NCBI RefSeq assembly: GCF_018614575.1
Contig: NZ_JAGGOJ010000023.1
Location: 1 to 37,212 of the forward strand
Length of the DNA: 37,212 nucleotides
Direction of reading: 5' to 3'
From: Streptomyces sp. ISL-10
GTDB lineage: Bacteria; Actinomycetota; Actinomycetes; Streptomycetales; Streptomycetaceae
The notes under the pieces were generated by a model that did no database searches, had not been told where the DNA came from, and saw only the letters and a list, made by a program, of their open reading frames with translations. Every line of letters starts with the position of its first letter. Position 1 is the first letter of the stretch. The translations under genes and the position numbers were made by a program. Below are positions 24,880 to 34,002 of this stretch, piece after piece.

Positions 24880-25308
24880 TCAGTCCTGGCCGTAGCGTGG
24901 ATCGACGGACTCCGGTGAGAGGCCCAGCAGCTCCGCCACCTGCTCGACGACGACCTCGTGCACCAGCAGGGCCCGTTCGTCGCGGTTCTTCGTCCGGATC
25001 TCGACGGGCCGCCGGTAGACCATGATCCGCGCCGGCCGGTCCTTCGCGGCCGGTTCGGCACTGCCCAGCGGGACCGAATCGTCCGGTGAGCCCGGCACGT
25101 CCAGGACGAGGAAGTCGACGTCCGCCAGCTGCGGCCAGCGCCGCTCGAGCCGCTCGACGGAGTCCTGCACCAGGTCACGGAAGGTCTCCGCGCGGCTGGC
25201 GGCGAGGGGGACCTGCGGCGGGGCGACGGGCCCGCGCATGCCCCGGCCGTGGCGGTCGCGGCGGCGCGGTTTCGGCTCGGTCGGGCGGGGCGGTACAGGA
25301 CTGTCCAT
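24880..25308 (-). CDS. Metallopeptidase-family (zincin-like) protein with degenerate site
   Basis: The 142-residue protein resembles the small bacterial metallopeptidase family formerly called DUF1025, found in many actinobacteria. Its core runs from DVDFLVLDVPGSPDD through RIMVYRRPVEIRTKNRDERA to LLVHEVVVEQVAELLG. In active zincins this last helix would carry HExxH; here His117 and Glu118 are present but the second His position is Val121, so a classic zinc site is not complete. The N-terminal 30 residues are basic and probably disordered. ATG 25308 is immediately preceded by an in-frame GTG, so the start could be one codon earlier. Its upstream region faces the DUF3499 gene. Confidence 0.78.
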   Translation of the reverse strand: MDSPVPPRPTEPKPRRRDRHGRGMRGPVAPPQVPLAASRAETFRDLVQDSVERLERRWPQLADVDFLVLDVPGSPDDSVPLGSAEPAAKDRPARIMVYRRPVEIRTKNRDERALLVHEVVVEQVAELLGLSPESVDPRYGQD

Positions 25309-25423
25309 CACTGACGCAGGGTAACTCTCCGGCGCGGGCGCCGATCGTCGCCCGGGCCCCGCCACCGCCGGTTGTCGCCCCTTGACCGTTCCGGCCAAGG
25401 TTCGGCTCGATTACGCGCATCAG

Positions 25424-25438
25424 GAGATCGGTGATCTC
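25424..25438. promoter_or_regulatory. Palindrome between divergent genes, possible operator
   Basis: GAGATC (25424-25429) and GATCTC (25433-25438) form a short perfect inverted repeat around GGT. It lies mid-way in the divergent gap of the metallopeptidase-like and DUF3499 genes. It could be an operator, but the symmetry is short enough to occur by chance. Confidence 0.25.
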
Positions 25439-25582
25439 GGTCCGATTGACATTATTCACCCCAAGTCATGACCGGCTCCTGCGCGGACGTCGCTCATGTG
25501 GTTCTCTTTCCGTGCAGGTCAGGCGAGTTGCCGGAACAGCCGTTTTGTCGGATGCCACACCACGACACGGGGGAGTGACCTG

Positions 25583-26011
25583 GTGGAGAGTCGTCGCAGC
25601 CCGCTCAAGAGTGCGGTACCGTCCAACGTCGTGAGCCCTGTACGTCGCTGTTCGCGCACCGCGTGCGGCCGCCCTGCCGTCGCGACACTGACGTACGTCT
25701 ATGCCGATTCGACTGCGGTCCTCGGCCCGCTCGCCACCTACGCCGAGCCCCACTGCTACGACCTGTGCGCCGAGCACAGCGAGCGGCTGACCGCCCCTCG
25801 CGGCTGGGAGGTCGTCCGGCTCACGGACGGCTCCGCCCCGGCACGCCCCAGCGGCGACGACCTCGAGGCGCTGGCGAACGCGGTGCGGGAGGCGGCCCGG
25901 CCCCAGAGCCGTAGGGCAGAGGCGGGCGGACAGGGCGGACGCCGCTCGGCGGACCCCATGGAGGTCGCGCGCCGCGGCCACCTGCGGGTGCTGCGCTCCC
26001 CGGACAACTGA
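25583..26011 (+). CDS. DUF3499 family protein with four conserved-looking cysteines
   Basis: The 142-residue cytoplasmic protein fits the actinobacterial DUF3499 family of unknown function. Its core has CSRTACGRPAVATLTYVYAD and a second segment PHCYDLCAEHSERLTAPRGW. The pairs Cys23/Cys28 and Cys58/Cys62, with His65, could bind zinc. I chose GTG 25583 because GGGGGAG sits seven bases upstream; a GTG at 25631, sixteen codons later, is an alternative used in some annotations. The tail is Arg/Gly-rich. It precedes manB by 246 bases, a conserved neighbourhood in streptomycetes as I remember it. Confidence 0.78.
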   Translation: MESRRSPLKSAVPSNVVSPVRRCSRTACGRPAVATLTYVYADSTAVLGPLATYAEPHCYDLCAEHSERLTAPRGWEVVRLTDGSAPARPSGDDLEALANAVREAARPQSRRAEAGGQGGRRSADPMEVARRGHLRVLRSPDN

Positions 26012-26257
26012 GCCACCGTCCTCGCCTACGCGCCCCTCGCGCCACGAGCCGGCCGTTCGCACATGGGCCAACCAGCCCGCCCTCCCCGCCCGTTGCCCCG
26101 GCGCCGTCATGCCCTGCCACCGAACCCGGCGGATGCGGGCCGGCCCCGACGAGCGTGCTCTCGTCAGGTCGTGGAGAGCGAAGTCAGGTCCGGGGCAGCC
26201 GGCCCCGACCCCTGCGGGTAGTTTGATGCGACTGCAAGACTTCAGGAGGATTGGGCC

Positions 26258-27619
26258 GTGGCTGCTGATCTGTCGCAGATCGTGAAGGCGTACGACGTCC
26301 GCGGAGTGGTGCCGGATCAGTGGGACGAGGGGCTCGCCGAACTCTTCGGCGCCGCGTTCGTGCAGGTGACCGACGCGGACGCGATCGTCGTCGGCCATGA
26401 CATGCGACCTTCGTCGCCCGGTCTGTCCAGCGCCTTCGCCCGCGGCGCGGCGGCGCGCGGCGCCGACGTCACCCTGATCGGCCTGTGCTCCACCGACCAG
26501 CTGTACTTCGCCTCCGGACGCCTCGGCCTGCCGGGCGCGATGTTCACCGCCTCGCACAACCCCGCGCAGTACAACGGCATCAAGATGTGCCGCGCAGGCG
26601 CCGCCCCCGTCGGCCAGGACTCAGGTCTCGCGGACATCCGCGACCTGGTCGCCGCCTGGTCCGCCGACGGCTGTCCGGAGCCCGCCGCCCGGCCCGGCAC
26701 GGTCACCGAGCGTGACACGCTCACGGACTACGCGGCCCACCTGCTGTCGCTGGTCGATCTGTCGGCGATGCGCCCGCTGAAGGTCGTCGTGGACGCGGGC
26801 AACGGCATGGGCGGCCACACCGTCCCCACCGTCTTCGGCGCCCTGCCCGTCACGCTCGTCCCGATGTACTTCGAGCTCGACGGCACGTTCCCCAACCACG
26901 AGGCCAACCCCCTCGACCCCGCGAACATCGTCGACCTCCAGGCCCGCGTCCTCGCCGAGGGCGCCGACCTGGGCCTGGCCTTCGACGGCGACGCCGACCG
27001 GTGCTTCGTCGTCGACGAGCGCGGCGAGGGCGTCTCACCGTCCGCGATCACCGCGCTCGTTGCCTCCCGCGAACTGGCCAAGCACCCGGGCGGCACGGTC
27101 ATCCACAACCTGATCACGTCCTGGTCGGTCCCGGAGGTCGTACGCGAGCAGGGCGGCACGCCGGTGCGCACCCGGGTGGGGCACTCGTTCATCAAGGAGG
27201 AGATGGCCCGCCACGGTGCCGTCTTCGGCGGCGAGCACTCCGCGCACTACTACTTCCGCGACTTCTGGAACGCCGACACCGGCATGCTGGCCGCCCTCCA
27301 CGTGCTCGCGGCCCTCGGCTCGCAGGACCGCCCGCTGTCCCGGCTGGTCGCCCGCTACGACCGCTACGCCGCCTCCGGGGAGATCAACTCGCAGGTCGAG
27401 GACCAGGCCGGCCGGGCGGCCGCGGTACGGGACGCCTTCGCGGCCCGCGAGGGCGTGACGACCGACGACCTGGACGGCCTGACGGTGGCGGCCGGTGACT
27501 GGTGGTTCAACCTGCGCGCCTCCAACACGGAGCCGCTGCTGCGACTCAACGTCGAGGCGTGCGACGAGGCGCTGATGACGAAGATCCGCGACGAGGTCCT
27601 GGCCCTGGTCCGCGCCTGA
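26258..27619 (+). CDS. manB: Phosphomannomutase/phosphoglucomutase
   Basis: The 453-residue cytoplasmic enzyme interconverts mannose-6-phosphate and mannose-1-phosphate (possibly also the glucose forms). It shows all four alpha-D-phosphohexomutase landmarks: YDVRGVVPDQW at the start, the phosphoserine loop TASHNP with Ser99, the metal loop DGDADR beginning at Asp243, a GEHSAHYYFRDFWN sugar-binding loop, and RASNTEP for phosphate contact near the end. The GTG start has AGGAGG eight bases upstream. A short CGGGGC/GCCCCG hairpin lies about 60 bases before it. With manA and the manC-like enzyme it completes a route from fructose-6-phosphate to GDP-mannose. Confidence 0.94.
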   Translation: MAADLSQIVKAYDVRGVVPDQWDEGLAELFGAAFVQVTDADAIVVGHDMRPSSPGLSSAFARGAAARGADVTLIGLCSTDQLYFASGRLGLPGAMFTASHNPAQYNGIKMCRAGAAPVGQDSGLADIRDLVAAWSADGCPEPAARPGTVTERDTLTDYAAHLLSLVDLSAMRPLKVVVDAGNGMGGHTVPTVFGALPVTLVPMYFELDGTFPNHEANPLDPANIVDLQARVLAEGADLGLAFDGDADRCFVVDERGEGVSPSAITALVASRELAKHPGGTVIHNLITSWSVPEVVREQGGTPVRTRVGHSFIKEEMARHGAVFGGEHSAHYYFRDFWNADTGMLAALHVLAALGSQDRPLSRLVARYDRYAASGEINSQVEDQAGRAAAVRDAFAAREGVTTDDLDGLTVAAGDWWFNLRASNTEPLLRLNVEACDEALMTKIRDEVLALVRA

Positions 27620-27983
27620 CCCGTCCCTTTCCCGGCGGCCTGCCCGGGCACTCGCTGCCGCCGACCCGACCGACCCGACCGACCCGACCGACCCGACCGA
27701 CCCGACCGACCCGACCGCGCCTGCCCCGACGCGGCGCTGGCGGCCCCGACCTGGCGGCCGCCCGGACCGACTCGGCCGGACCGGCCCCGACCCGGCCTGG
27801 GACGTCCGGCCGCCCCTCGCAGCACGCCCCGGCACCACACGCTCCGGGGCGTGGTCAGAACGAGCCGCATGCCACTTCCCGGCGGTAGGCTGACGAGGCC
27901 CGATCCGCCAGACCGTGACCGCACGTCCGACGCTGCCGAACCGCACACCGGACCTGCGAGACGCCCGAAGGGACACCGCTGAC
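27620..27983. repeat. Gap with six tandem CCGACCCGA units
   Basis: This 364-base stretch between manB and the Trm112-like gene has no supported gene. Six uninterrupted copies of the 9-base unit CCGACCCGA occupy 27661-27714. The following 120 bases carry more scattered CCGACC words. The array encodes Thr-Arg-Pro repeats in one frame, but nothing indicates translation. Confidence 0.9.
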
Positions 27984-28166
27984 ATGCCGCTCGAAGCCGG
28001 CCTCCTGGAGATCCTCGCCTGCCCGGCGTGCCACGCCCCGTTCGACGACCGAACGGCGGGCGAGACCCCCGAGCTGATCTGCACCGGCAAGGACTGCGGC
28101 CTGGCCTACCCCGTACGGGACGGCATCCCCGTCCTCCTGGTCGACGAGGCCCGCCGCCCCTCCTAG
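27984..28166 (+). CDS. Trm112-like small zinc-ribbon protein
   Basis: The 60-residue product matches the bacterial Trm112/YcaR family. Four cysteines (13, 16, 33, 38) in CPACHAPF and CTGKDCGL fit a zinc ribbon, and the C-terminal half AYPVRDGIPVLLVDEAR is the family's conserved end. In eukaryotes and archaea Trm112 activates methyltransferases acting on rRNA, tRNA and release factors; bacterial roles are poorly defined. GAAGGGA lies about ten bases upstream of the ATG. The SIS gene follows after 67 bases. Genes of the SAM cycle (S-adenosylhomocysteinase) lie 4 kb away, a suggestive but weak link. Confidence 0.88.
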   Translation: MPLEAGLLEILACPACHAPFDDRTAGETPELICTGKDCGLAYPVRDGIPVLLVDEARRPS

Positions 28167-28233
28167 GGCGGGACCGGCCTACACAACCTCACACACCCCC
28201 CCGCCCGCGTACGGCGATCGGAGGCCCCACCCC

Positions 28234-29385
28234 ATGCTCGACGAGTCGCTCCTCGACGCCCCGGAAGCTCTCGCCCGCATCGACCACCGAGGCCTCCTGC
28301 GCGGCGCCGCCGAAGCCGGGGCGCGGGTACGCTCCGCCGCCCGGCACGCGGCCGAGGCCGGAATCGCCGAGCTCACCCCCGAGGGACGCCCGCGGGCCGT
28401 CCTCGTCGCCGGGCCCGGCACCGCAGCCGTCGGCGTCGCCGACCTCATCGGCGCCCTCGCCGGTGCCTCCGCCCCCGTCATCGCCCTGCGGCCCACGGGC
28501 GTGGCCCACGCCGCCGGCGCGCTTCGCTGGGCCCTGCCGGGCTGGGCGGGCTCGCTGGACCTCCTGCTCGTCGCGACGAACGACGGCAGCGAACCGGGCC
28601 TCGCCCAGCTCGCCGAACAGGCGTACCGGCGCGGCTGCACGGTCGTCGCCGTCGCCCCCCGGACCTCACCGCTGTCCGAGGCGGTCGGCGGCACACACGG
28701 CATGGTCGTCCCCATGGCCACCGCCCCTTATGAGCTGTACGAGGAGGGGCAGGCGGCCAGCCCCGGTGCGCTGTGGGCCCTGCTGACACCGCTGCTGAGC
28801 CTCCTCGACCGCTTGGGGCTCGTCGAAGCGCCCCCCGAGCTGCTCGCCAAGGTCGCCGACCGGCTGGACCGCACGGCCGAGCGATGCGGCCCCGCGATCG
28901 CCACCTACAGCAACCCGGCCAAGACACTGGCCGCCGAGCTCGCCGACAGCCTTCCCCTCATCTGGACGGAGGGCACGGGCGCGGCCCCCGCCGGCCGCCG
29001 CTTCGCCGCGGTCCTCGCCGAGGTCGCCGGCCGGCCGGCGCTCGCCGCCGAGCTGCCGGAGGCCCTGCCCGCCCACGGCGTGCTCCTGGTCGGAGACTTC
29101 GCGGCGGGAGCCGATCCCGACGACTTCTTCCGCGACCGCGTCGAGGAGCAGCAGGCGATGCGTGCCCGCATCGTCCTGCTGCGGGACCGGCCCGCGGGCG
29201 GGCTCACCGCCGCTCCGGCCGCACGCGAACTCGCCCTCGGCCACGACACGCCGATCAGCGAGCTCGAACCGGAGGACGGTTCCGAGCTGGAATCGATCGC
29301 GGAGCTGCTCGCCGTGACCGACTTCGCCGCCGTGTACCTGTCGCTGGCCGACTCCGGCGACCGCGGCGCGGGCGACCAGGAGTAG
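28234..29385 (+). CDS. SIS-domain phosphosugar isomerase-like protein
   Basis: The 383-residue protein resembles actinobacterial SIS proteins related to bifunctional phosphoglucose/phosphomannose isomerases. It opens with LDESLLDAPEALARIDHRGL. The SIS core shows AVLVAGPGTAAVGVADLIGA (sugar-phosphate loop region) and SLDLLLVATNDGSEPGLAQL. The isomerase C-terminal domain has PLIWTEGTGAAPAGRRFAAV and ends with a helical segment around ESIAELLAVTDFAAVYLSLA. GGAGG lies nine bases before the ATG. Lying between manB and manA it may interconvert or sense mannose-6-phosphate or fructose-6-phosphate. The usual catalytic His/Glu positions could not be confirmed by eye, so it may be a non-catalytic homologue. 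Confidence 0.8.
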   Translation: MLDESLLDAPEALARIDHRGLLRGAAEAGARVRSAARHAAEAGIAELTPEGRPRAVLVAGPGTAAVGVADLIGALAGASAPVIALRPTGVAHAAGALRWALPGWAGSLDLLLVATNDGSEPGLAQLAEQAYRRGCTVVAVAPRTSPLSEAVGGTHGMVVPMATAPYELYEEGQAASPGALWALLTPLLSLLDRLGLVEAPPELLAKVADRLDRTAERCGPAIATYSNPAKTLAAELADSLPLIWTEGTGAAPAGRRFAAVLAEVAGRPALAAELPEALPAHGVLLVGDFAAGADPDDFFRDRVEEQQAMRARIVLLRDRPAGGLTAAPAARELALGHDTPISELEPEDGSELESIAELLAVTDFAAVYLSLADSGDRGAGDQE

Positions 29386-29460
29386 GTCACCGCCCAGCGG
29401 ACACCCCTGCGACACCGGGGATCCGCCGGACGGACGCTCCCCGTACGCGGCCCGGCCGTA

Positions 29461-29600
29461 TCAAGGGCCGATATACCGGATCCGCCGTACTGGAGCCGAC
29501 GCGCCGGAACCGCTGTACGGGACCGGTGTACCGGAGCTGCCGTACCGGACCGGTGCACCGCAGATCAGCCGTACCGCACACAAGCCGTACCGCAGAAGGA
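29461..29600. repeat. Degenerate CCGTACCG-type repeats upstream of manA
   Basis: Between the SIS gene and manA, at least six variants of CCG(T)ACCGG or CTGTACGG occur at irregular 13-25 base intervals. Several (ACCGGT) are self-complementary. No coding content is seen in the 227-base gap. Confidence 0.7.
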
Positions 29601-29612
29601 CCAGGGAAGACC

Positions 29613-30791
29613 ATGGATCGCCTCGCCAACACCGTGCGCCCCTACGCCTGGGGGTCCACGACCGCCATCCCGGAACTGCTCGGCGTCACTCCCACCGGCG
29701 AGCCGCAGGCCGAGATGTGGATGGGCGCACACCCCGGCGCGCCGTCCCACGTCAGCCGCGGCGGCGAGAAGGCCCGGCCGCTCTCCGAGGTCATCGCCGA
29801 GGCCCCCGAACGGGAGCTCGGCGCGGCGACTGTCGCCAAGTTCGGCCCCCGGCTGCCGTTCCTGCTGAAGCTCCTCGCGGCCGGTGCCCCGCTCTCTCTC
29901 CAGGTCCACCCCGACCTCCACCAGGCCAAGGCCGGTTACGCCGCCGAACAGGATGCGGGCGTCCCCCTCGACGCCCCGCACCGCAACTACAAGGACGCCA
30001 ACCACAAGCCCGAACTGATCTGCGCGCTCACGCCCTTCGACGGCCTGTGCGGCTTCCGCGCGCCCATCGACGCGGCCGATCTGCTGGCCGGCCTCGACGT
30101 CGACTCCCTCAAGCCGTACGTGGACCTGCTGCACGCCCACCCCGAAGAGGCCGCGCTCCGCGAGGTCCTCACCGCCGTACTGACGGCCGACCGCGAGGAG
30201 ATGGCTGCCACCGTCCACGAGGCCGCGACCGCCGCCGACCGGCTCGGTGGCCCCTACGCCCCCTACGCTGCCATCGCGCGCCACTACCCCGGCGACCCGG
30301 GCGTCATCGCCGCCATGCTCCTCAACCACGTCCAACTGCAGCCCGGCGAAGCGCTGTTCCTCGGTGCCGGAGTCCCGCACGCCTACCTCTCCGGCCTCGG
30401 CGTCGAGATCATGGCCAACTCCGACAACGTGCTGCGCTGCGGCCTGACGCCCAAGCATGTCGACGTACCCGAGCTGCTGCGCATCGTCCGCTTCCAGGCG
30501 GACGACCCCGGCGTGCTGCGTCCCGAGCAGTCACCGGCGGGCGAGGAGGTGTACGACACCCCGATCGACGAGTTCCGGCTCTCTCGCTTCGTGCTGGCCC
30601 CCGACTCCGCGCCCTGCGACCTCACGGCCGCGACCCCGCAGATCCTGCTGTGCACGGCGGGCGGCGTGACGGCCGGTGAGCTGGCGCTCGCCCCAGGCGA
30701 ATCGGCCTTCGTACCGGCCGGCGAGACCGTGCGCATCACGGGCACCGACGGCGGCCCGGGCACGCTCTTCCGCGCCACAGTGGTGGCCTGA
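29613..30791 (+). CDS. manA: Mannose-6-phosphate isomerase, class I
   Basis: The 392-residue cytoplasmic zinc enzyme converts fructose-6-phosphate and mannose-6-phosphate. It begins MDRLANTVRPYAWGSTTAIP, typical of the family. Zinc-ligand candidates are in LSLQVHPDLHQAK (Gln and His), KPELICAL (Glu) and GVPHAYLSGLGVEIMANSDN (His), and the RCGLTPKHVDVPELL helix follows. A cupin-like C-terminal domain closes the protein. The ATG at 29613 has GGGAAG close upstream, and the frame before it carries the repeats described above, so an earlier start is unlikely. It makes the first step towards GDP-mannose. Confidence 0.95.
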   Translation: MDRLANTVRPYAWGSTTAIPELLGVTPTGEPQAEMWMGAHPGAPSHVSRGGEKARPLSEVIAEAPERELGAATVAKFGPRLPFLLKLLAAGAPLSLQVHPDLHQAKAGYAAEQDAGVPLDAPHRNYKDANHKPELICALTPFDGLCGFRAPIDAADLLAGLDVDSLKPYVDLLHAHPEEAALREVLTAVLTADREEMAATVHEAATAADRLGGPYAPYAAIARHYPGDPGVIAAMLLNHVQLQPGEALFLGAGVPHAYLSGLGVEIMANSDNVLRCGLTPKHVDVPELLRIVRFQADDPGVLRPEQSPAGEEVYDTPIDEFRLSRFVLAPDSAPCDLTAATPQILLCTAGGVTAGELALAPGESAFVPAGETVRITGTDGGPGTLFRATVVA

Positions 30792-30890
30792 GACAGCGCC
30801 GCTTCGGGGTGCTGCAACAATGGCGCACCGCAAAGGCCGGGCAAAGCCCCGGAAGCGATCGACGTCAGTACGAAGGGACACCCGGAACAC

Positions 30891-31859
30891 ATGAGCGCGT
30901 CAGGCGGCACCAAGGCGATCGTGGCGGCACTCGCCGCCAACCTCGCGATCGCGGTAGCGAAGTTCGTGGCGTTCCTCTTCAGCGGATCGTCGTCGATGCT
31001 CGCGGAGAGCGTCCACTCGGTCGCCGACTCGGGCAACCAGGGACTGCTGCTGCTCGGCGGCAAGAAGGCCCAGCGCGAGGCCACCCCGCAACACCCCTTC
31101 GGTTACGGGCGCGAGCGCTACATCTACGCCTTCCTCGTCTCCATCGTGCTCTTCTCCGTCGGCGGCATGTTCGCCATCTACGAGGGCTACGAGAAGATCA
31201 AGCACCCGCACGAGATCGAGGCCTGGTACTGGCCGGTCGGCGTTCTGGTCTTCGCGATCATCGCCGAGACGTTCTCGTTCCGCACCGCCATCAAGGAGTC
31301 GAACGAGCTGCGGGGCAATCTCAGCTGGACGCAGTTCGTGCGCCGCGCCAAGGCTCCCGAGCTGCCGGTCGTCCTGCTGGAGGACCTGGGCGCGCTCGTC
31401 GGTCTGATCCTCGCCCTGGGCGGCGTCGGACTCGCCCTGCTCACCGGAAACGGCGTCTGGGACGGCATCGGCACCCTGTGCATCGGTGTCCTGCTGATCA
31501 TCATCGCGATCGTGCTCGCCGCCGAGACGAAGTCCCTGCTGCTCGGCGAGGCCGCCGGCACGGAGGACATCGAGAAGATCAAGGCCGCCCTCGTGGACGG
31601 TGACGCGGTCACGCGTATCATCCACATGCGCACGCTGCATCTCGGCCCGGAGGAACTGCTCGTCGCCGCGAAGATCGCCGTCCAGCACGAGGACACGGCC
31701 GCCGAGGTGGCCGAGGCGATCAACGCGGCCGAGGACCGCATCCGCCAGGCCGTACCGATCGCGCGCGTGATCTACCTGGAGCCGGACATCTACAACGCGT
31801 CGTCGGCGTCGGCGGGCCCCGACCCGAGCAGCAAGGCGCCGGGCGACGCCGGCCACTGA
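30891..31859 (+). CDS. Cation diffusion facilitator family transporter, ZnT9-like
   Basis: The 322-residue inner-membrane protein has five or six hydrophobic segments between residues 8 and 215 and a soluble C-terminal domain. The second helix carries HSVAD (His42 and Asp46), the usual first half of the CDF metal site. The corresponding second HxxxD on helix five is not present; that region reads PVVLLEDLGALVGL with Glu164 and Asp165. This resembles the divergent ZnT9/SLC30A9-type branch. Such carriers exchange divalent metal for protons, but the altered site makes the cargo uncertain. It starts 99 bases after manA, possibly in the same unit, and ends before a strong hairpin. Confidence 0.87.
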   Translation: MSASGGTKAIVAALAANLAIAVAKFVAFLFSGSSSMLAESVHSVADSGNQGLLLLGGKKAQREATPQHPFGYGRERYIYAFLVSIVLFSVGGMFAIYEGYEKIKHPHEIEAWYWPVGVLVFAIIAETFSFRTAIKESNELRGNLSWTQFVRRAKAPELPVVLLEDLGALVGLILALGGVGLALLTGNGVWDGIGTLCIGVLLIIIAIVLAAETKSLLLGEAAGTEDIEKIKAALVDGDAVTRIIHMRTLHLGPEELLVAAKIAVQHEDTAAEVAEAINAAEDRIRQAVPIARVIYLEPDIYNASSASAGPDPSSKAPGDAGH

Positions 31860-31871
31860 GCCCTGCGACCG

Positions 31872-31921
31872 CATGGGGAAGGGCCCGCCCTGGACCACAC
31901 CGTCCAGGGCCCTTTCCCATG
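31872..31921. terminator. Long hairpin after the cation transporter gene
   Basis: Arms 31872-31895 and 31902-31921 pair as CATGGGGAAGGGCCC...CCTGGAC with GTCCAGGGCCCTTTCCCATG, leaving a small bulge and a six-base loop. It lies 12 bases after the stop codon and fits a factor-independent terminator. Confidence 0.85.
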
Positions 31922-32160
31922 CCTTCCTGGACCGGTCCGGTCCCAGAGCGATCCCGGGCGATCCCTGGCCGATTCCGAACCGCCCCGGAGCGATCCAGGG
32001 AGCGATCCCGGAGCAACGTGCAACAGATTCCAGCCACATCAAATGCGCGGAAAGCGCTGTTTGACCAGGCCTCGGCGCTCTGAAAGTGGCTGGAACCCAG
32101 GCCCAGGTGGGCTGGGGCCGACTGGGCTGATCGGTGTAGATTCGTAACCACTCAGACGTC
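31922..32160. repeat. Gap with GAGCGATCC repeats ahead of the ahcY leader
   Basis: Three GAGCGATCC words and further GCGATCC or GATTCCG relatives cluster between about 31945 and 32015. No gene is supported. A TAGATT hexamer (32137-32142) could be a -10 for ahcY, but no clear -35 precedes it at the right distance; TTGACC (32061-32066) is too far away. Confidence 0.55.
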
Positions 32161-32179
32161 GCTGCTGATGGCGGTCGGG

Positions 32180-32259
32180 CGGTCCCGCGGGGACCGGCCG
32201 AGGGAGAGAGGGCCTCCGACGGACTGTCCTGCTGACTCCCGGGCATTCGTATGCCCGGG
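32180..32259 (+). promoter_or_regulatory. Structured 5' leader of ahcY with two perfect hairpins
   Basis: A 7-base-pair hairpin (32180-32186 with 32190-32196, three-base loop) is followed by a 9-base-pair hairpin (32238-32246 with 32251-32259, four-base loop). The second sits about 55 bases before the start codon. They may form a regulatory or stabilising leader. I could not match them to a known SAM- or SAH-sensing riboswitch. Confidence 0.45.
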
Positions 32260-32314
32260 CCGCCGCAGAGCAAGCCGTACCCACCCTCGACCCGAACCAC
32301 GAGGAGCAGCTCGC

Positions 32315-33770
<1,456 letters not shown>

Positions 33771-33772
<2 letters not shown>

Positions 33773-33840
33773 TCACGGTCGCTCCACTGATCACTTCCGA
33801 TCGTCACTGATCACTGGTCGCTGATCTCTGATCCTCGATC
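33771..33840. repeat. Degenerate (C)ACTGATCAC repeats after ahcY
   Basis: The stop codon TGA is part of the first unit. At least four ACTGATCAC-like units and several CTGATC relatives follow within 70 bases. TGATCA is self-complementary, so the stretch can fold in several ways. Confidence 0.75.
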
Positions 33841-33885
33841 GCCGGACCGCCGCCGAGAGCCCGGCGGCGGACGTGACCGGTACAA

Positions 33886-33920
33886 GGCAGGCCCCCGCAC
33901 CCCCGTGTCGGGGGCCTGCC
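33886..33920. terminator. Hairpin terminator downstream of ahcY
   Basis: A perfect 12-base-pair stem (33886-33897 with 33909-33920) has an 11-base loop. It lies about 115 bases past the ahcY stop and before the next gene on the same strand. Confidence 0.8.
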
Positions 33921-34002
33921 CCGTACCTCTCCTCGAACGGTCCGGGCGTCAGGACGTGTCGCCACGCCGCCGAGCCTCACCGCACAAGGACACCCACGCC
34001 CC

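Noticed and set aside
27661..27714. Tandem repeats as a CRISPR array
   Set aside because: The units are 9 bases long with no spacers.
13072..31859. A dedicated mannose-containing natural-product cluster
   Set aside because: No polyketide, peptide or export genes are present; the genes look like conserved primary metabolism and envelope functions.
32143..32314. SAH riboswitch upstream of ahcY
   Set aside because: The GAGGAGC near the start is the ribosome-binding site, and the hairpins do not follow the known SAH motif as I recall it.
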